Below, piece by piece: positions 35,974 through 47,820 of a stretch of 64,000 nucleotides of DNA. Below the pieces are notes generated by a model. The model saw only the letters and a program-made list of their open reading frames with translations, was not told the origin of the DNA and did not search any database. A program made the position numbers and the translations under genes. Position 1 is the stretch's first letter. Each line of letters opens with the position of its first letter. This stretch comes from Brassica napus. Taxonomy: Eukaryota > Streptophyta > Magnoliopsida > Brassicales > Brassicaceae. The DNA lies in contig NW_026016794.1 in assembly GCF_020379485.1 (NCBI RefSeq), positions 1 to 64,000 on the forward strand. The letters are read 5' to 3'.

Positions 35974-37057
35974 TATTGTAGGCACGGGTCGGAGGGTCGA
36001 ATGGATGGACGGACGGACGGACGGATGGCCGTTCCGCGGTTCAGCCTTGCCTCGGATGGATGGTACCGGCCGGCTCGTCTCTTGCTTGTGATCGAACCTG
36101 TAACAGATATGAACTTTTAGTGAGTTTTCAATAGGAACAAGAACAGAAACAAGATATGATTCTTTTGGTTTTTATGGATTGGATGAATGAAATCTAAAAC
36201 AAAAAATAAAGAAAAGAGTAGATTGGCGGATGGGATCTGCTGCTGGACGTATGTCTCTCTCAACAAGATGCCTAGGTCGGTTAGGAAGATAGATATGGAT
36301 CCGGCTCTTGCTGGACGTATGTCTCTCTCAAGATTCGGACAAGGATTGGAATGGATCGATGGACGCCACAAAGAACAATGGATCGGCTCTTTGATATGTC
36401 ACACGGCTGCTCTCAATGGTTTCACACAACTGAAAGACTTAGGGTTTCTTTGTTAAAGCAAAAACGATTTCATAAAAGACTTAGCCGAAAAGTTGGCAAC
36501 TACAAGGGTTTAAATAGATGTTCCTTACTGGACTTTAAAGATAAAAAGGGCCTAGACAAATGGCCAAAGTCTTAACTGAAATAAAATAAAGAAAACAATA
36601 GACCGGTCGCGGTTTGAGATGTCCGGATCAGAACTCATAGTATGCTTGCTTGTTGCCTCATTAAAACCTTTCGGGAAAACCCAGTGGGACAAAACCTCGA
36701 TAAGGAAAAAGAGTACAACACATACTACTCCTTCTGATGGTCGGCTATATCTCTGAACCGGAAGCAAGTTGGTTGGATGGATTGAGTATGAAGGTGGAAA
36801 TGATCAGGCCGGCTTCATTCTGGCCGATGGAGGAGAACTGGCTCGAATGGAAAGGGTCTGGAACCTCTAGTGGTTCACCGGAGTCTTCCAACTTCAAGTC
36901 AGACAACTCCTGGATCAATAGTTGCTTGAACCTGGTTTGTTCCTGTGCAAGCAACTCCTGGACAGCTTTGGCAAATCCAGCTCTTATAACTCTTGAACCG
37001 TACCTTGTGGTAGGACCTTTGCGGATAATGGGAACCTCAGTCGTGGGTACTACAACA
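35974..37057 (-). repeat. 5' LTR of CRM-like element
   Basis: 1,084 bp, pairing with 22,000-23,082. The left end reads TATTGTAGG rather than TGTTGTAGG, one change at the LTR end. TATTTAAA on the minus strand at 36,509-36,517 is a TATA candidate. Unlike the 3' copy, the frame corresponding to the pol tail is open here and includes GPTTRYGSRVIRAGF, resembling the tail motif of CRM integrases. Confidence 0.9.
36509..36517 (-). promoter_or_regulatory. Candidate TATA box, CRM-like 5' LTR
   Basis: CTATTTAAA on the minus strand, conserved in both LTRs (also 22,535-22,543). Assigned by composition and position only. Confidence 0.4.
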
Positions 37058-39200
37058 CAAACAGTCCACGGGAAGGGCCAGCATGCTGAGTCCAAGGACC
37101 AACAAGCTGATATGTGTACTGATGGACAGCCACGGACGTCCTGTGTGTGTGCTGACAGACACACACAGACACGAACAGACAGCCACATACGTCCTGTGTG
37201 TGCTGACGGACAGACACGTACGTCCTGTGTGCGCCGGCGGACACCCACGGAATTCCTATGTATACTGAACAGACAACACACGTGGGCCAAAATCATCCAA
37301 ACAGTCAACGGGAAGGGCCAGCATGCTGAGTCCAAGGACCAACGTGCTGATATGTGTACTGATGGACAGCCACGGACGTCCTGTGTGCGTTGACGGACAC
37401 ACACGGACACACACACACAGCCACAGACGTCCAGTGTGTGCTGACGGACACACACGGACAGCCACAGATGTCCCGTGTGTGCTGACGGACAGCCACAGAC
37501 AGCCACGGACGACCTGTGTGTGCTAGCGGACACCCACGGACGTCCTGTATGTACTGAACAAACAGCCCACGTGGGACAAAATCACCCAAACAGTCCACGA
37601 GAAGGGCCAGCGTGCTGAGTCCAAGGACCAACGTGCTGATATGTGTACTAATGGACAGCCACGGACGTCCTGTGTGCTGACGGACACACACGGACAGCCC
37701 CGGACGTCCTGTTTGTGCTGACGGACACACACAGGCGTTATGTGTGTGCTGACGGACACACACGGACGTCCTGTGTGTGCTGACAGACACCCACGGACGT
37801 CCTGTGTGTACTGAACAGACAGCCCACATGGCCAAAATCATCCAAACAGTCCATGGGAAGGGCCAGCGTGCTGATATATGTACTGATGGACAGCCACGGA
37901 CGTCCTGTGTGTGCTGGCGGACAGACACACACGGACAGCCACAGACGTCCTGTTTGTGCTGACCGACACAACCGGACGTTCTGTGTGTGCTGACGGACAC
38001 CCACAGACGTCCTGTGTGTACTGAACAGACAGCCCACATGGGCCTAAATCACCCAAACAGTCCACGGGAAGGGCCAGCGTGCTGAGTCAAAGGACCAACG
38101 TGCTGATATGTGTACTGATGGACAGCCACAAACGGGCTGTGTGTGCTGATGGACACACTCAGACAGCCACGGACGTCCTGTGTGTGTTGACGGACACCCA
38201 CAGACAGCCACAAACGTCCTGTGTGTGCTGGCGGACACCCACGGACGTCATGTGTGTACTGAACAGACAGCCCACATGGGCCAAAATCACCCGAACAGTC
38301 CACGGGAAGGGCCAGCGTGCTGAGTCCAAGGACCAGCGTGCTGATATGTGTACTAATGGACAGCCACAGACATCCTGTGTGTGTGCTGACGGACACACAC
38401 AGACACGAACGGACAGCCACAGACGTCCTGTGTGTGCTGACGGACAGCCACAGACGTCATGTGTGCGCTGGCGGACACCCACGGATGTCCTGTGTGTACT
38501 GAACATACAGCCCACGTGGGCTAAAATCATCCAAACAGTCCATGGGAAGGGCCAGCGTGCTGAGTCCAAGGACCAACGTGCTGAAATGTGTACTGACGGA
38601 CAGCCACTGATGTCCTGTGTGTGCTGACGGACACACACGGACACACACACACAGCCATAGACGTCCAGTGTGTGCTGACGGACACACACAGACATCCTGT
38701 TTGTGCTGACGGACACCCACAAACGTCCTGTGTGTGCTGACGGACACCCACGGACATCCTGTGTGTGCTGACGGACACACACGGACAACCACAGACGTCC
38801 TGTGTGTGCTGACGGACAGCCACAGACAGCCACGGACGACCGGTGTGTTATGGCGGACACCCACCGACGTCCTATGTGTACTGAACAAACAGCCCACGTG
38901 GGCCAAAATCACCCAAACAGTCCACGGGAAGGGCCAGCGTGCTGAATCGAAGGACCAACGTGCTGATATGTGTACTGATGGACAGCCACGGACGTCCTGT
39001 TTGTGCTGACGGACACACACGGACAGCCCCGGACGTCCTGTTTGTGCTGATGGACACACACAGAACATCTGTGTGTGCTGACGGACACACACGGACGTCC
39101 TGTGTGTGCTGACAGACACCCATGGACGTCCTGTGTGTATTGAACAGAGAGCCCACATGGGCTAAAATACCCAAACAGTCCTGTGTGTGCTGACGGACAC
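37058..39200 (+). repeat. Satellite array right of CRM-like element
   Basis: Forward units resume with the target duplication caaac and the core ACAGTCCACGGGAAGG. The monomers are of mixed subtypes. Some are shortened: near 37,820-37,870 a core lacks the CTGAGTCCAAGGACCAACGTG part. Confidence 0.88.
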
Positions 39201-39480
39201 TGATCGACCATGAATTTTACCCATTTTTAGCCATGGTCTATAGGTGTTTTTTTAATATATATTTACTACAATATATAGTCTATTTAGAGTATTTACAGTT
39301 TCAGGTACGTTCTGGAGAAATATGGTGATTTTGGTATCTTTTGGAGCCTTTTAAGTGCAGAGCTGCGCAGACGCATCAGATTTTTAGCTATGGATGGAGA
39401 CCTTTCCACCGTTAGATTGAGCCCATCTTTTTACAGAAGATAGATCTTTGCACTCACTTTCCAATGCCACCGGTCTTAGG
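39201..39480 (+). repeat. LTR-like cassette 3 embedded in satellite
   Basis: Third copy of the TGATCGACCATGAATTTTACCC...CCGGTCTTAGGT segment with the same left junction (GGACAC) and right junction as copies 1 and 2. Near-identical to copy 1. Confidence 0.75.
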
Positions 39481-39751
39481 TCACCCAAACAGTCTGCGGG
39501 AAGGGCCAAAATCACCCGAACAGTCCACGGGAAAGTCCAGCGTGCTGAGTCCAAGGACCAGCGTGCTGATATGTGTACTAATGGACAGCCACAGACGTCC
39601 TGTGTGTGTGCTGACGGACACACACATACACGAACGAACAGCTATATACGTCCTGTGTGTGCTGACGGACAGCCACAGACGTCCTGTGTGTGCTGGCGGA
39701 CACTCACGGACATCCTGTGTGTACTGAACAGACAGCCCACGTGGGCCAAAG
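39481..39751 (+). repeat. Satellite unit between cassette 3 and solo LTR
   Basis: About one monomer. It begins with a short duplicated core (CACCCAAACAGTCTGCGGG then CACCCGAACAGTCCACGGG) and ends at GGGCCAAAG, whose last five bases are the target duplication of the solo LTR. Confidence 0.88.
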
Positions 39752-40587
39752 TGTAAGACCCGAACCCTGGCCTCTCGACCTGATGGAGTCCGCATGCTTA
39801 CTTATTAATTTCTTTGCTTGTTTAATCCATTTTAAGTCTTTTAGTTACTAAGTCATATTCGAATATGAGGTTCATAAACAAAGAAACAGATTGCACAGCG
39901 GAATAACAATGTATAAACTTTGTATTACTTGGAAACATGAGATTCAATACACAACTTCTTAACAGTCTCATACACAATCACTAGTTCATCCCTAGCATCA
40001 TCTAACCACACGTTACACAGCCTCTCACTGACCGAGCCTTCACGGCTCCTTGGCTTGACCAGAACCATCCTCAGTTCCTGAAACCACAACCAGATAAGCA
40101 TTAATCATAACCGAGAATAGAACGGATTGATTCTACAATGCTTGGCTTGCTTTCTAGAACTTAGATAAACTTCAGTCAACATAATCATAAAACGTATGAA
40201 CCTACCTACCGTATCCTAAGTCATTCAACCAACCACCACTTGACTTAGAATCAGATAGATAGTCCAGAATAGATAAACAGAACACACGAACAGATCCGGA
40301 TTGTCCCCAAAGACCAATCCGTCTAACCGGATAGAATCTAGGTGCGACCGGCCAATGAAGTCCGGCTCAATGGCCCAACAGACTCCCTTACCGGATCCGG
40401 CCTTAGGCCTGGATCCAATCGGCCGAGTAAGCCTCAAGCCTAATCCGGAAGGCTTAGCAACCGGTCAGACCTTGCGACTCTACCTTGGCTTAGACAAACC
40501 GTGACCTTGTCCTAACTAGACAAGCCATAGGCTGATCCATAAGGATCGGTCCTAACCGGTCCTGAAAGACACCGTTTGGAACATGCA

Positions 40588-40735
40588 CCCTTTGGCCAAT
40601 CATGCCTCTTGGTCCTCGTACCTTTTGATGTTCGTAACCTTTGGTATCTCGTACCTTTTGGTCACTGACACCCTTTGGCAACTCACAACCTCTGGACACT
40701 CATGACTCTTAACAATTCATGCCCTTTGGGTCATT
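40588..40735 (-). repeat. Short degenerate repeats in solo LTR
   Basis: About seven imperfect ~18-20-bp copies of a motif like TCGTACCTTTTGG / CACCCTTTGGCAACTC. They are downstream of the TATA box in element orientation. Confidence 0.6.
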
Positions 40736-41237
40736 CCCAACCGTTCGTCCTAACCGCCCAGTCTTGGTGCGATCGGATCATCCGACTAACCGACCAGTGT
40801 CTAGGCTAGCGGTTTGATTATGGTCCGCCAAAACCTAGGGACGTGTCCCTTGGACTCAACCAACACAACCTTTCGTGTTTAACCAGAGAGAAGAGAAGAG
40901 AAACGAATTGAAACAGATAAGGAGAGCCGGATGGGACTTAGGAACCGAGCAGAGCCGCGGTGCGGTCGCATGGACCGTCCGTTCGGTCTGATGGAGCCAC
41001 GGCCCATCACATACTTTGTGAACCACGTCTGGGTTCACAATGGTCTTCTCCTTGTCTTGATCTCCCATTCTTGACCGGGGTTAGTTCTCAAACGATCAGA
41101 GTCGCTGGAACACAACACCACCACAATCGGCCTTTCTCTTGGCCGGAACGCTCTCTTTCTCTCTTTCTTTCTCTCTACGTTTTTCTCTGAGTATTTTACT
41201 CTGGAAGGGGATAATGAAATCGACCAGAGAGCCCCCA

Positions 41238-41246
41238 TATTTATAG
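41238..41246 (-). promoter_or_regulatory. TATA box of minus-strand solo LTR
   Basis: CTATAAATA followed by TGGGGGCTCTCTGG on the minus strand, a strong TATA match that fixes the LTR's orientation. Confidence 0.65.
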
Positions 41247-41844
41247 AAAACGAGGGGGTAAGTCTTGCCCCACGAACAGGCACGACTTGCTAGCGAATGG
41301 GCACCATCGGCCAAGGGTTGTCCCCTTTCGGCCACTTGCATCCCTTCGCCCTTTCTGATTGGGTTTGGGGTCGGTCACAAGCCCAACCCACGCCCCAGGC
41401 CTCCTGGACTTAGCCCACGGCCTTGTCCAAAGACCCAACAGCCCATGGCCTCATGGCCGGACCTCACAGCCCGCCACTGACCTGGGCCCGGACCATCGGC
41501 CTAAAGCCCGGACAGTCCGTCTTGCTGAGATGAGCTGACTCTCAGATGCCTCAGCTGAGTGAGCTAGTAGTCCAGCTAGTGGAGCTGACTTAGTAGGGAC
41601 TGATCTGGAGTGAACTGAACCTAGCTTCATTGAGCTGGCCGAGCTACTCGTCCACTTCGTCCAGCTACCGTCTTACTCGTCCTAGCTGTCTCTTAGCTTG
41701 TATAAGGTTAAGTCTAAGTTTCCTTATGACCTTAACCTTCTTTCTCGACCATGGAACGCTTGCCTTGATGTCCTAAGACTGGCTTGCACGTTTCCTCGAA
41801 CCATGGCCATCCCAACAATCCTACTCAGGATTGGGGGCGTGACA

Positions 41845-43996
41845 CAAAGTCACCCAAACAGTCCACGGGAAGGGCCAGCGTGCTGAGTCCAAGGACCAAC
41901 GTGCGTCCTGTCTGTGTGCTGATATGTGTACTGATGGACAGCCACGGACGTCCTGTCTGTGTGCTGACGGACACACACAGACACGAACAGACAGCCACAT
42001 ACGTCCTATGTGTGCTGACGGACAGACACGTACGTCCTGTGTGCGCTGGCAGACACCCACGGACGTCCTGTGTTTACTGAACAGACAGCACACGTGGGCC
42101 AAAATCATCCAAACAGTCAACGGGAAGGGCCAGCATGCTGAGTCCAAGGACCAACGTGCTGATATGTGTACTGATGGACAGCCACGGACGTCCTGTGTGT
42201 GCTGACGGACACACACGGACATACACGGACACACACACACAGCCACAGACGTCAAGTGTGTGCTGACGGACACACATGGACATCCTGTTTGTGCTGACGG
42301 ACACCCACGGACGTCCTGTGTGTGCTGACGGACACACACGGACACACACGAACAGCCACAGACGTCCTGTGTGTGCTGACGGACAGCCACAGACGACATG
42401 TGTGTGCTGGCGGACAACCACGGACGTCCTGTGTGTACTGAACAAACAGCCCACTTGGGACAAAATCACCCAAACAGTCCACGGGAAGGGCCAGCGTTCT
42501 GAGTCCAAGGACCAACGTGCTGATATGTGTACTAATGGACATCCACAGACGTCATGTGTGTGCTGACGGACACACACGGACACACACGGACAGCCCCGGA
42601 CGTCCTGTTTGTGCTGACGGACACACACAGGCGTTCTGTGTGTGCTGACAGACACACACGGACGTCCTGTGTGTGCTGACAGACACCTACGGACGTCCTG
42701 TGTGTACTGAACAGACAGCCCACATGAGCCAAAATCATCCAAACAGTCCATGGGAAGGGCCAGCGTGCTGATATATGTACTGATGGACAGCCACAGAAGT
42801 CTTGTGTGTGCTGGCGGACAGACACGGACACACACGGACAGCCACAGACGTCCTGTTTGTGCTGACCGACACACACGAACGTTCTGTGTGTGCTGACGGA
42901 GACCCACGGACGTCCTGTGTGTACTGAACAGACAGCCCACATGGGCCTAAATCACCCAAACAGTCCACGGGAAAGGCCAGCGTGCTGAGTCAAAGGACCA
43001 ACGTGCTGATATGTGTACTGATGGACAGCAACGAACGTCCTGTGTGTGCTGACGGACACACTCAGACAGCCAGGGACGTCCTGTTTGTGTTGACAGACAC
43101 CCACGGACAGCCACAAACGTCCTCTGTGTGCTGGCGGACACCCACGGAGGTCATTTGGGTACTGAACAGACAGCCCACGTGGGCCAAAATAACCCGAACA
43201 GTCCACGGGAAGGGCCAGCGTGCTGAGTCCAAGGACCAGTGTGCTGATATGTGTACTAATGGATGGCCACAGACATCCTGTGTGTGTGCTGACGGACACA
43301 CACAGACACAAACGGACAGCCACAGACGTCCTGTGTGTGCTGACGGACAGCCACGGACGTCCTGTGTGTGCTGGCGGACACTCACAGACGTCCTGTGTGT
43401 ACTGAACAGACAGCCCACGTGGGCCAAAGTCACCCAAACAGTCCACGGGAAGGGCCAGCGTGCTGAGTCCAAGGACCAACGTGCTGATATGTGTACTGAT
43501 GGACAGCCACGAACGTCCTGTGTGTGCTGACGGACACACTCAGACTGCCACAGACGTCCTGTGTGTGTTGACGGACAACCACGGACAGCCACAAACGTCA
43601 TGTGTGTGCTGGCGGACACCCACAGACGTCATGTGTGTACTGAACAGACAGCCCACGTGGGCCAAAATCACCCGAACAGTCCACGGGAAGGGCCAGCGTG
43701 CTGAGTTCAAGGACCAGCGTGCTGGTATGTGTACTAATGGACAGCCACAGACATCCTGTGTGTGTGCTGACGGACACACACAGACACGAACGGACAGCCA
43801 CAGACGTCCTGTGTGTGCTGACGGACAGCCACGGACGTCCTGTGTGTGCTGGCGGACACTCACGGACGTCCTGTGTGTACTGAACAGACAGACAACGTGG
43901 GCCAAAGTCACCCAAACAGTCCATGGGAAGGGCCAGCGTGCTGAGTCCAAGGACCAACAAGCTGATATGTGTACTGATAGACAGCCACGGACGTCC
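41845..43996 (+). repeat. Satellite array, last forward block
   Basis: Forward units from the target duplication to GCCACGGACGTCC at 43,996, where satellite stops abruptly. Two similar ~478-bp blocks start near 43,200 and 43,680. Confidence 0.88.
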
Positions 43997-44391
43997 TTCA
44001 TAATTCCGTGGCCATTTCTCCTGATCTTGGGCTTTCTGGAAACCTGATAAACTCCTCTTCACTCTAATGATGGGCTTTGCTTCAGGCCGCTCCTTCCTTG
44101 GGCTGGAATCTCCTTCTGAAGTCGGGTACTCGCAGTTGGACGGGCTGGGAAACTTCTGACTTGTAAAATTCATAACTTCTTGCTCCGTGAATATTTTGGC
44201 TCGATTTCAATTGGGCTGGACTCCTTCTTGAGTGCAAAATCCAATAAAATTGGTTTCATTTTGAAAGTTCTTCTGGTTGTAGAGATATACGCCTTGGACT
44301 GAACCTCGGTCGCTGGTACCTTCTAGATGGCCGATTTGGTCGGTTTGGTTAGACTCTGATTGAACCATGGATTTCGTGACCACAACACTTC
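43997..44391. other. Non-satellite spacer at the orientation switch
   Basis: About 395 bp of unique-looking sequence between forward and reversed satellite. On the minus strand it begins TGTTGTGGTCACG and contains AT-rich, LTR-like text (CATAACTTCTTGCTCC on the plus strand). Probably a truncated LTR or other repeat fragment; no open frame of note. Confidence 0.5.
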
Positions 44392-47300
44392 CCGTGGACT
44401 GTTCGGGTGATTTTGGCCCACGTGGGCTGTCTGTTCAGTACACACAGGACGTCTGTGGGTGTCCCTCAGCACACACATGACGTTCGTAGGTGTCCGTCAG
44501 CACACACAGGACATTTGTGGCTGTCCATGTGTGTCCGTCAGCACACACAGGACGTCCGTGGCTGTCCATCAGTACACATATCAGCACGCTGGTTCTTGGA
44601 CTCAGCACACTGGCCCTTCCCGTGGACGGTTCAGGTGATTTTGGCCCACGTGGGCTGTCTGTTCAGTACACACAGGACGTCTGTGGGTGTCCGTCAGCAC
44701 ACACAGGACGTCCGTGGGTGTCCGTCAGCACACACAGGACATCCGTGGCTGTCCGTGTGTGTCCGTCAGCACACACAGGACGTCTGTGGCTGTCCATTAG
44801 TACACATATCAGCACGCTGGTCCTTGGACTCAGCACACTGGCCCTTCTCGTGGACTGTTTTGGTGATTTTGGCCCACGTGGACTGTCTATTCAGTGCACA
44901 CATGACGTCCGTGGGTGTCCGTCAGCACACACAGGACGTCTGTGGGTGTCGGTCAGCACACACAGGACGTTCGTGGCTGTCCGTGTGTGTCCGTCAGCAC
45001 ACACAGGACGTCTGTGGCTGTCCACCAGTACACATATCTGCACGTTGGGCCTTGGACTCAGCACGCTGGCCCATCCTGTGGACTGTTTGGGCGATTCTGG
45101 CCCACGTGGGCTGTCTGTATAGTACACATAGGACGTCCGTGGGTGTCCGCCAACACACACAGGACGTCCGTGGCTGTTTGTGGCTGTCCGCCAGCACACA
45201 CATAACGTCTGTGGCTGTCCGTGTGTGTCCGTGTGTGTCTGTGTGTGTCCGTCAGCACACAAAGGACGTCCTGGGGTGTCCTTCAGCACACACAAGACGT
45301 CCGTGTATGTTCGGCAGCACACACAGGACGTCCGTCGCTGTCCGTGTGTGTCCGTCAGCACACACAGGACGTCCGTGGCTGTTCATCAGTACACATATCA
45401 GCACACTGGACCTTCCCTTGGACTGTTTGGGTGATTTTGGCGCACCTGGGCTGTCTGTTCAGTACACACAGGACGTCCGTGGGTGTCCGTCAGCACACAC
45501 AGGACATCTGTGGCTGTCCATGTGTGTCCGTAAGCACACACATGACGTCCGTGGCTGTCCATCAGTACACATATCAGCACGCTGGTTCTTGGACTCAGCA
45601 CACTAGCCCTTCCCGTGGATGGTTCGGGTGATTTTGGCCCACGTGGGCTGTCTATTCAGTACACACAAGACGTCCGTGGGTGTCCGTCAGCACACACAGG
45701 ACGTCCGTGGGTGTCCGTCAGCACACACAAGACATCCGTGGCTGTCCGTGTGTGTCCGTGCGTGTCCGTAAACACACACAGGACGTCTGTGGCTGTCCAT
45801 CAGTACACATATCAGCACGCTGGTCCTTGGACTCAGCACACTGGCCCTTCCCGTGGACTGTTCGGGTGATTTTGGCCGATGTGGGCTGTCTGTTCAGTAC
45901 ACACAGGACGTCCGTGGGTGTCCGTCAGCACACACAGGACGTCCGTGGGTGTCCATCAGCACACACAGGAAATCTGTGGCCGTCAGTGTGTGTCCGTCAG
46001 TACACACAGTACGTTCGTGGCTGTCCATCAGTACACATATCAGCACGCTGGTCCTTGGACTCAGCACACTGGCCCTTCCCGTGGACTGTTCGGGTGATAT
46101 TGGCCCACGTGGGCTGTCATTTCAGTACACACAGGACGTCCGTGGGTGTCCGTCAGCACAAACAGGACGTCCGTAGGTGTCCGTCAGCACACACAGGACA
46201 TCTGTGGCTGTCCGTGTGTGTCCGTCAGCACACACAGGACATCCGTGGGTGTCCGTCAGTACACACAGGAAATCTGTGGCTGTCAGTGTGTGTCCGTCAG
46301 TACACACAGGACGTTCGTGGCTGTCCATCAGTACACATATCAGCACGCTGGTCCTTGGACTCAGCACACTGGCCCTTCCCGTGGACTGTTCGGGTGATTT
46401 TGGCCCACGTGGGCTGTCTTTTCAGTACACACAGGACGTCTGTGGGTGTCCATCAGCACACACAGGACGTCTGTGGGTGTCCGTCAGCACACACAGGACA
46501 TCCGTGGCTGTCCGTGTGTGTCCGTGTGTGTCCGTCAGCACACACAGGACGTCTGTGGCTGTCCATCAGTACACATATCAGCACGCTGGTCCTTGGCCTC
46601 AGCACACTGGCCCTTCCCGTGGACTGTTTTGGTGATTTTGGCCCACGTGGACTGTCTATTCAGTGCACACAGGACGTCCGTGGGTGTCCATCAGCACACA
46701 CAGGACTTCTGTGGGTGTCAGTCAGCACACACAGGACGTTCGTGGCTGTCCGTCAACACACACAGGACGTCCGTGTGTGTCCGTGTGTGTCCGTCAGCAC
46801 ACACAGGACGTCTGTGGCTGTCCATTAGTACACATATCAGCACGCTGGTCCTTGGACTCAGCACGCTGGTCCTTGGACTCAGCACACTGGCCCTTCTCGT
46901 GGACTGTTTTGGTGATTTTGGCCCACGTGGACTGTCTATTCAGTGCACACATGACGTCCGTGGGTGTCCGTCAGCACACACAGGACGTCTGTGGGTGTCA
47001 GTCAGCAAACACAGGACGTTCGTGGCTGTCCGTGTGTGTCCGTCAGCACACACAGGACGTCTGTGGCTGTCCATCAGTACACATATCAGCACGTTGGGCC
47101 TTGGACTCAGCACGCTGGCCCATCCTGTGGACTGTTTGGGTGATTCTGGCCCACGTGGGCTGTCTGTTTAGTACACATAGGACGTCCGTGGGTGTCCGCC
47201 AACACACACAGGACGTCCGTGGCTGTTTGTGGCTGTCCGTCAGCACACACACGACGTCTGTGGCTGTCCGTGTGTGTCCGTGTGTGTCTGTGTGTGTCCG

Positions 47301-47820
47301 TCAGCACACACAGGACGTCCGTCGCTGTCCGTGTGTGTCCGTCAGCACACACAGGACGTCCGTGGCTGTTCATCAGTACACATATCAGCACACTGGACCT
47401 TCCCTTGGACTGTTTGGGTGATTTTGGCCCACCTGGGCTGTCTGTTCAGTACACACAGGACGTCCGTGGGTGTCCGCCAGCACACATAGGACGTTCGTGG
47501 CTGTCTGTGGTTGTCTGTCAGCACACACAAGACGTCCGTGTGTGTCGGTGTGTGTCCGTCAGCACACAAAGGACATCCGTGGCTGTCCATCAGTACACAT
47601 ATCAGCACGCTGGTCCTTGGACTCAGCACGCTGGCCCTTCCCGTGGACTGTTTGGGTGATTTTTGCCCAAATGGGCTGTCTGTTCAGTACATACAGGACG
47701 CCTGTGGGTGTCCGCCAGTACACACAGGACCTCCGTGGCTGTTTGTGGCTGTCTGTCAGCACACACAGGACTTCTGTGGCTGTCCGTGTGTGTCCGTGTG
47801 TGTCCGTCAGCACACACAGG
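44392..47820 (-). repeat. Satellite array in reversed orientation, left block
   Basis: The same satellite read as its reverse complement (CCGTGGACTGTTTGGGTGATTTTGGCCCACGTGGGC then GTCCGTCAGCACACACAGGACGTC). Segment 44,83x-45,47x recurs near 46,88x-47,46x at a shift of about 2,049 bp, falling to 1,987 after a ~62-bp loss. One unit near 46,845-46,880 has a duplicated GCACGCTGGTCCTTGGACTC piece. Confidence 0.9.

Larger units (their letters stand above)
22000..37057 (-). mobile_element. CRM-like Ty3/gypsy chromovirus, split by a nested element
   Basis: A complete-ended LTR retrotransposon on the minus strand. The 5-bp duplication caaac (21,995-21,999 and 37,058-37,062) flanks it. LTRs are at 22,000-23,082 (3') and 35,974-37,057 (5'). 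Inside are a primer-binding site, a polypurine tract and gag, protease, RT, RNase H and integrase coding in chromovirus order. I call it CRM-like because integrase has no chromodomain that I can see and its C-terminus runs into the LTR, a known property of centromeric CRM elements. By eye the LTRs differ at about 23 positions plus one indel (about 2%). Frameshifts, a stop and an 8.1-kb insertion make it non-functional by itself. Confidence 0.85.
39752..41844 (-). mobile_element. Solo LTR (2,093 bp), likely chromovirus type
   Basis: Ends TGTAAGACCC...GGGGCGTGACA on the plus strand, flanked by caaag (39,747-39,751 and 41,845-41,849) within a satellite core. On the minus strand it starts TGTCACGCCCCCAATCC with a small AATCCT/AGGATT hairpin, and has a TATA box at 41,238-41,246, so it is oriented minus. 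No internal region or second LTR remains. The clade assignment rests on the TGTCACGCCCCC terminus and is tentative. Confidence 0.85.

Noticed and set aside
40225..41480. Several 60-80-residue frames in the 39,752 solo LTR
   Set aside because: No motif, on both strands, inside a solo LTR.
44407..46828. Frames of 399 and 382 residues on the plus strand
   Set aside because: Satellite read in the reversed array; no gene structure, and shifted copies exist in other frames.
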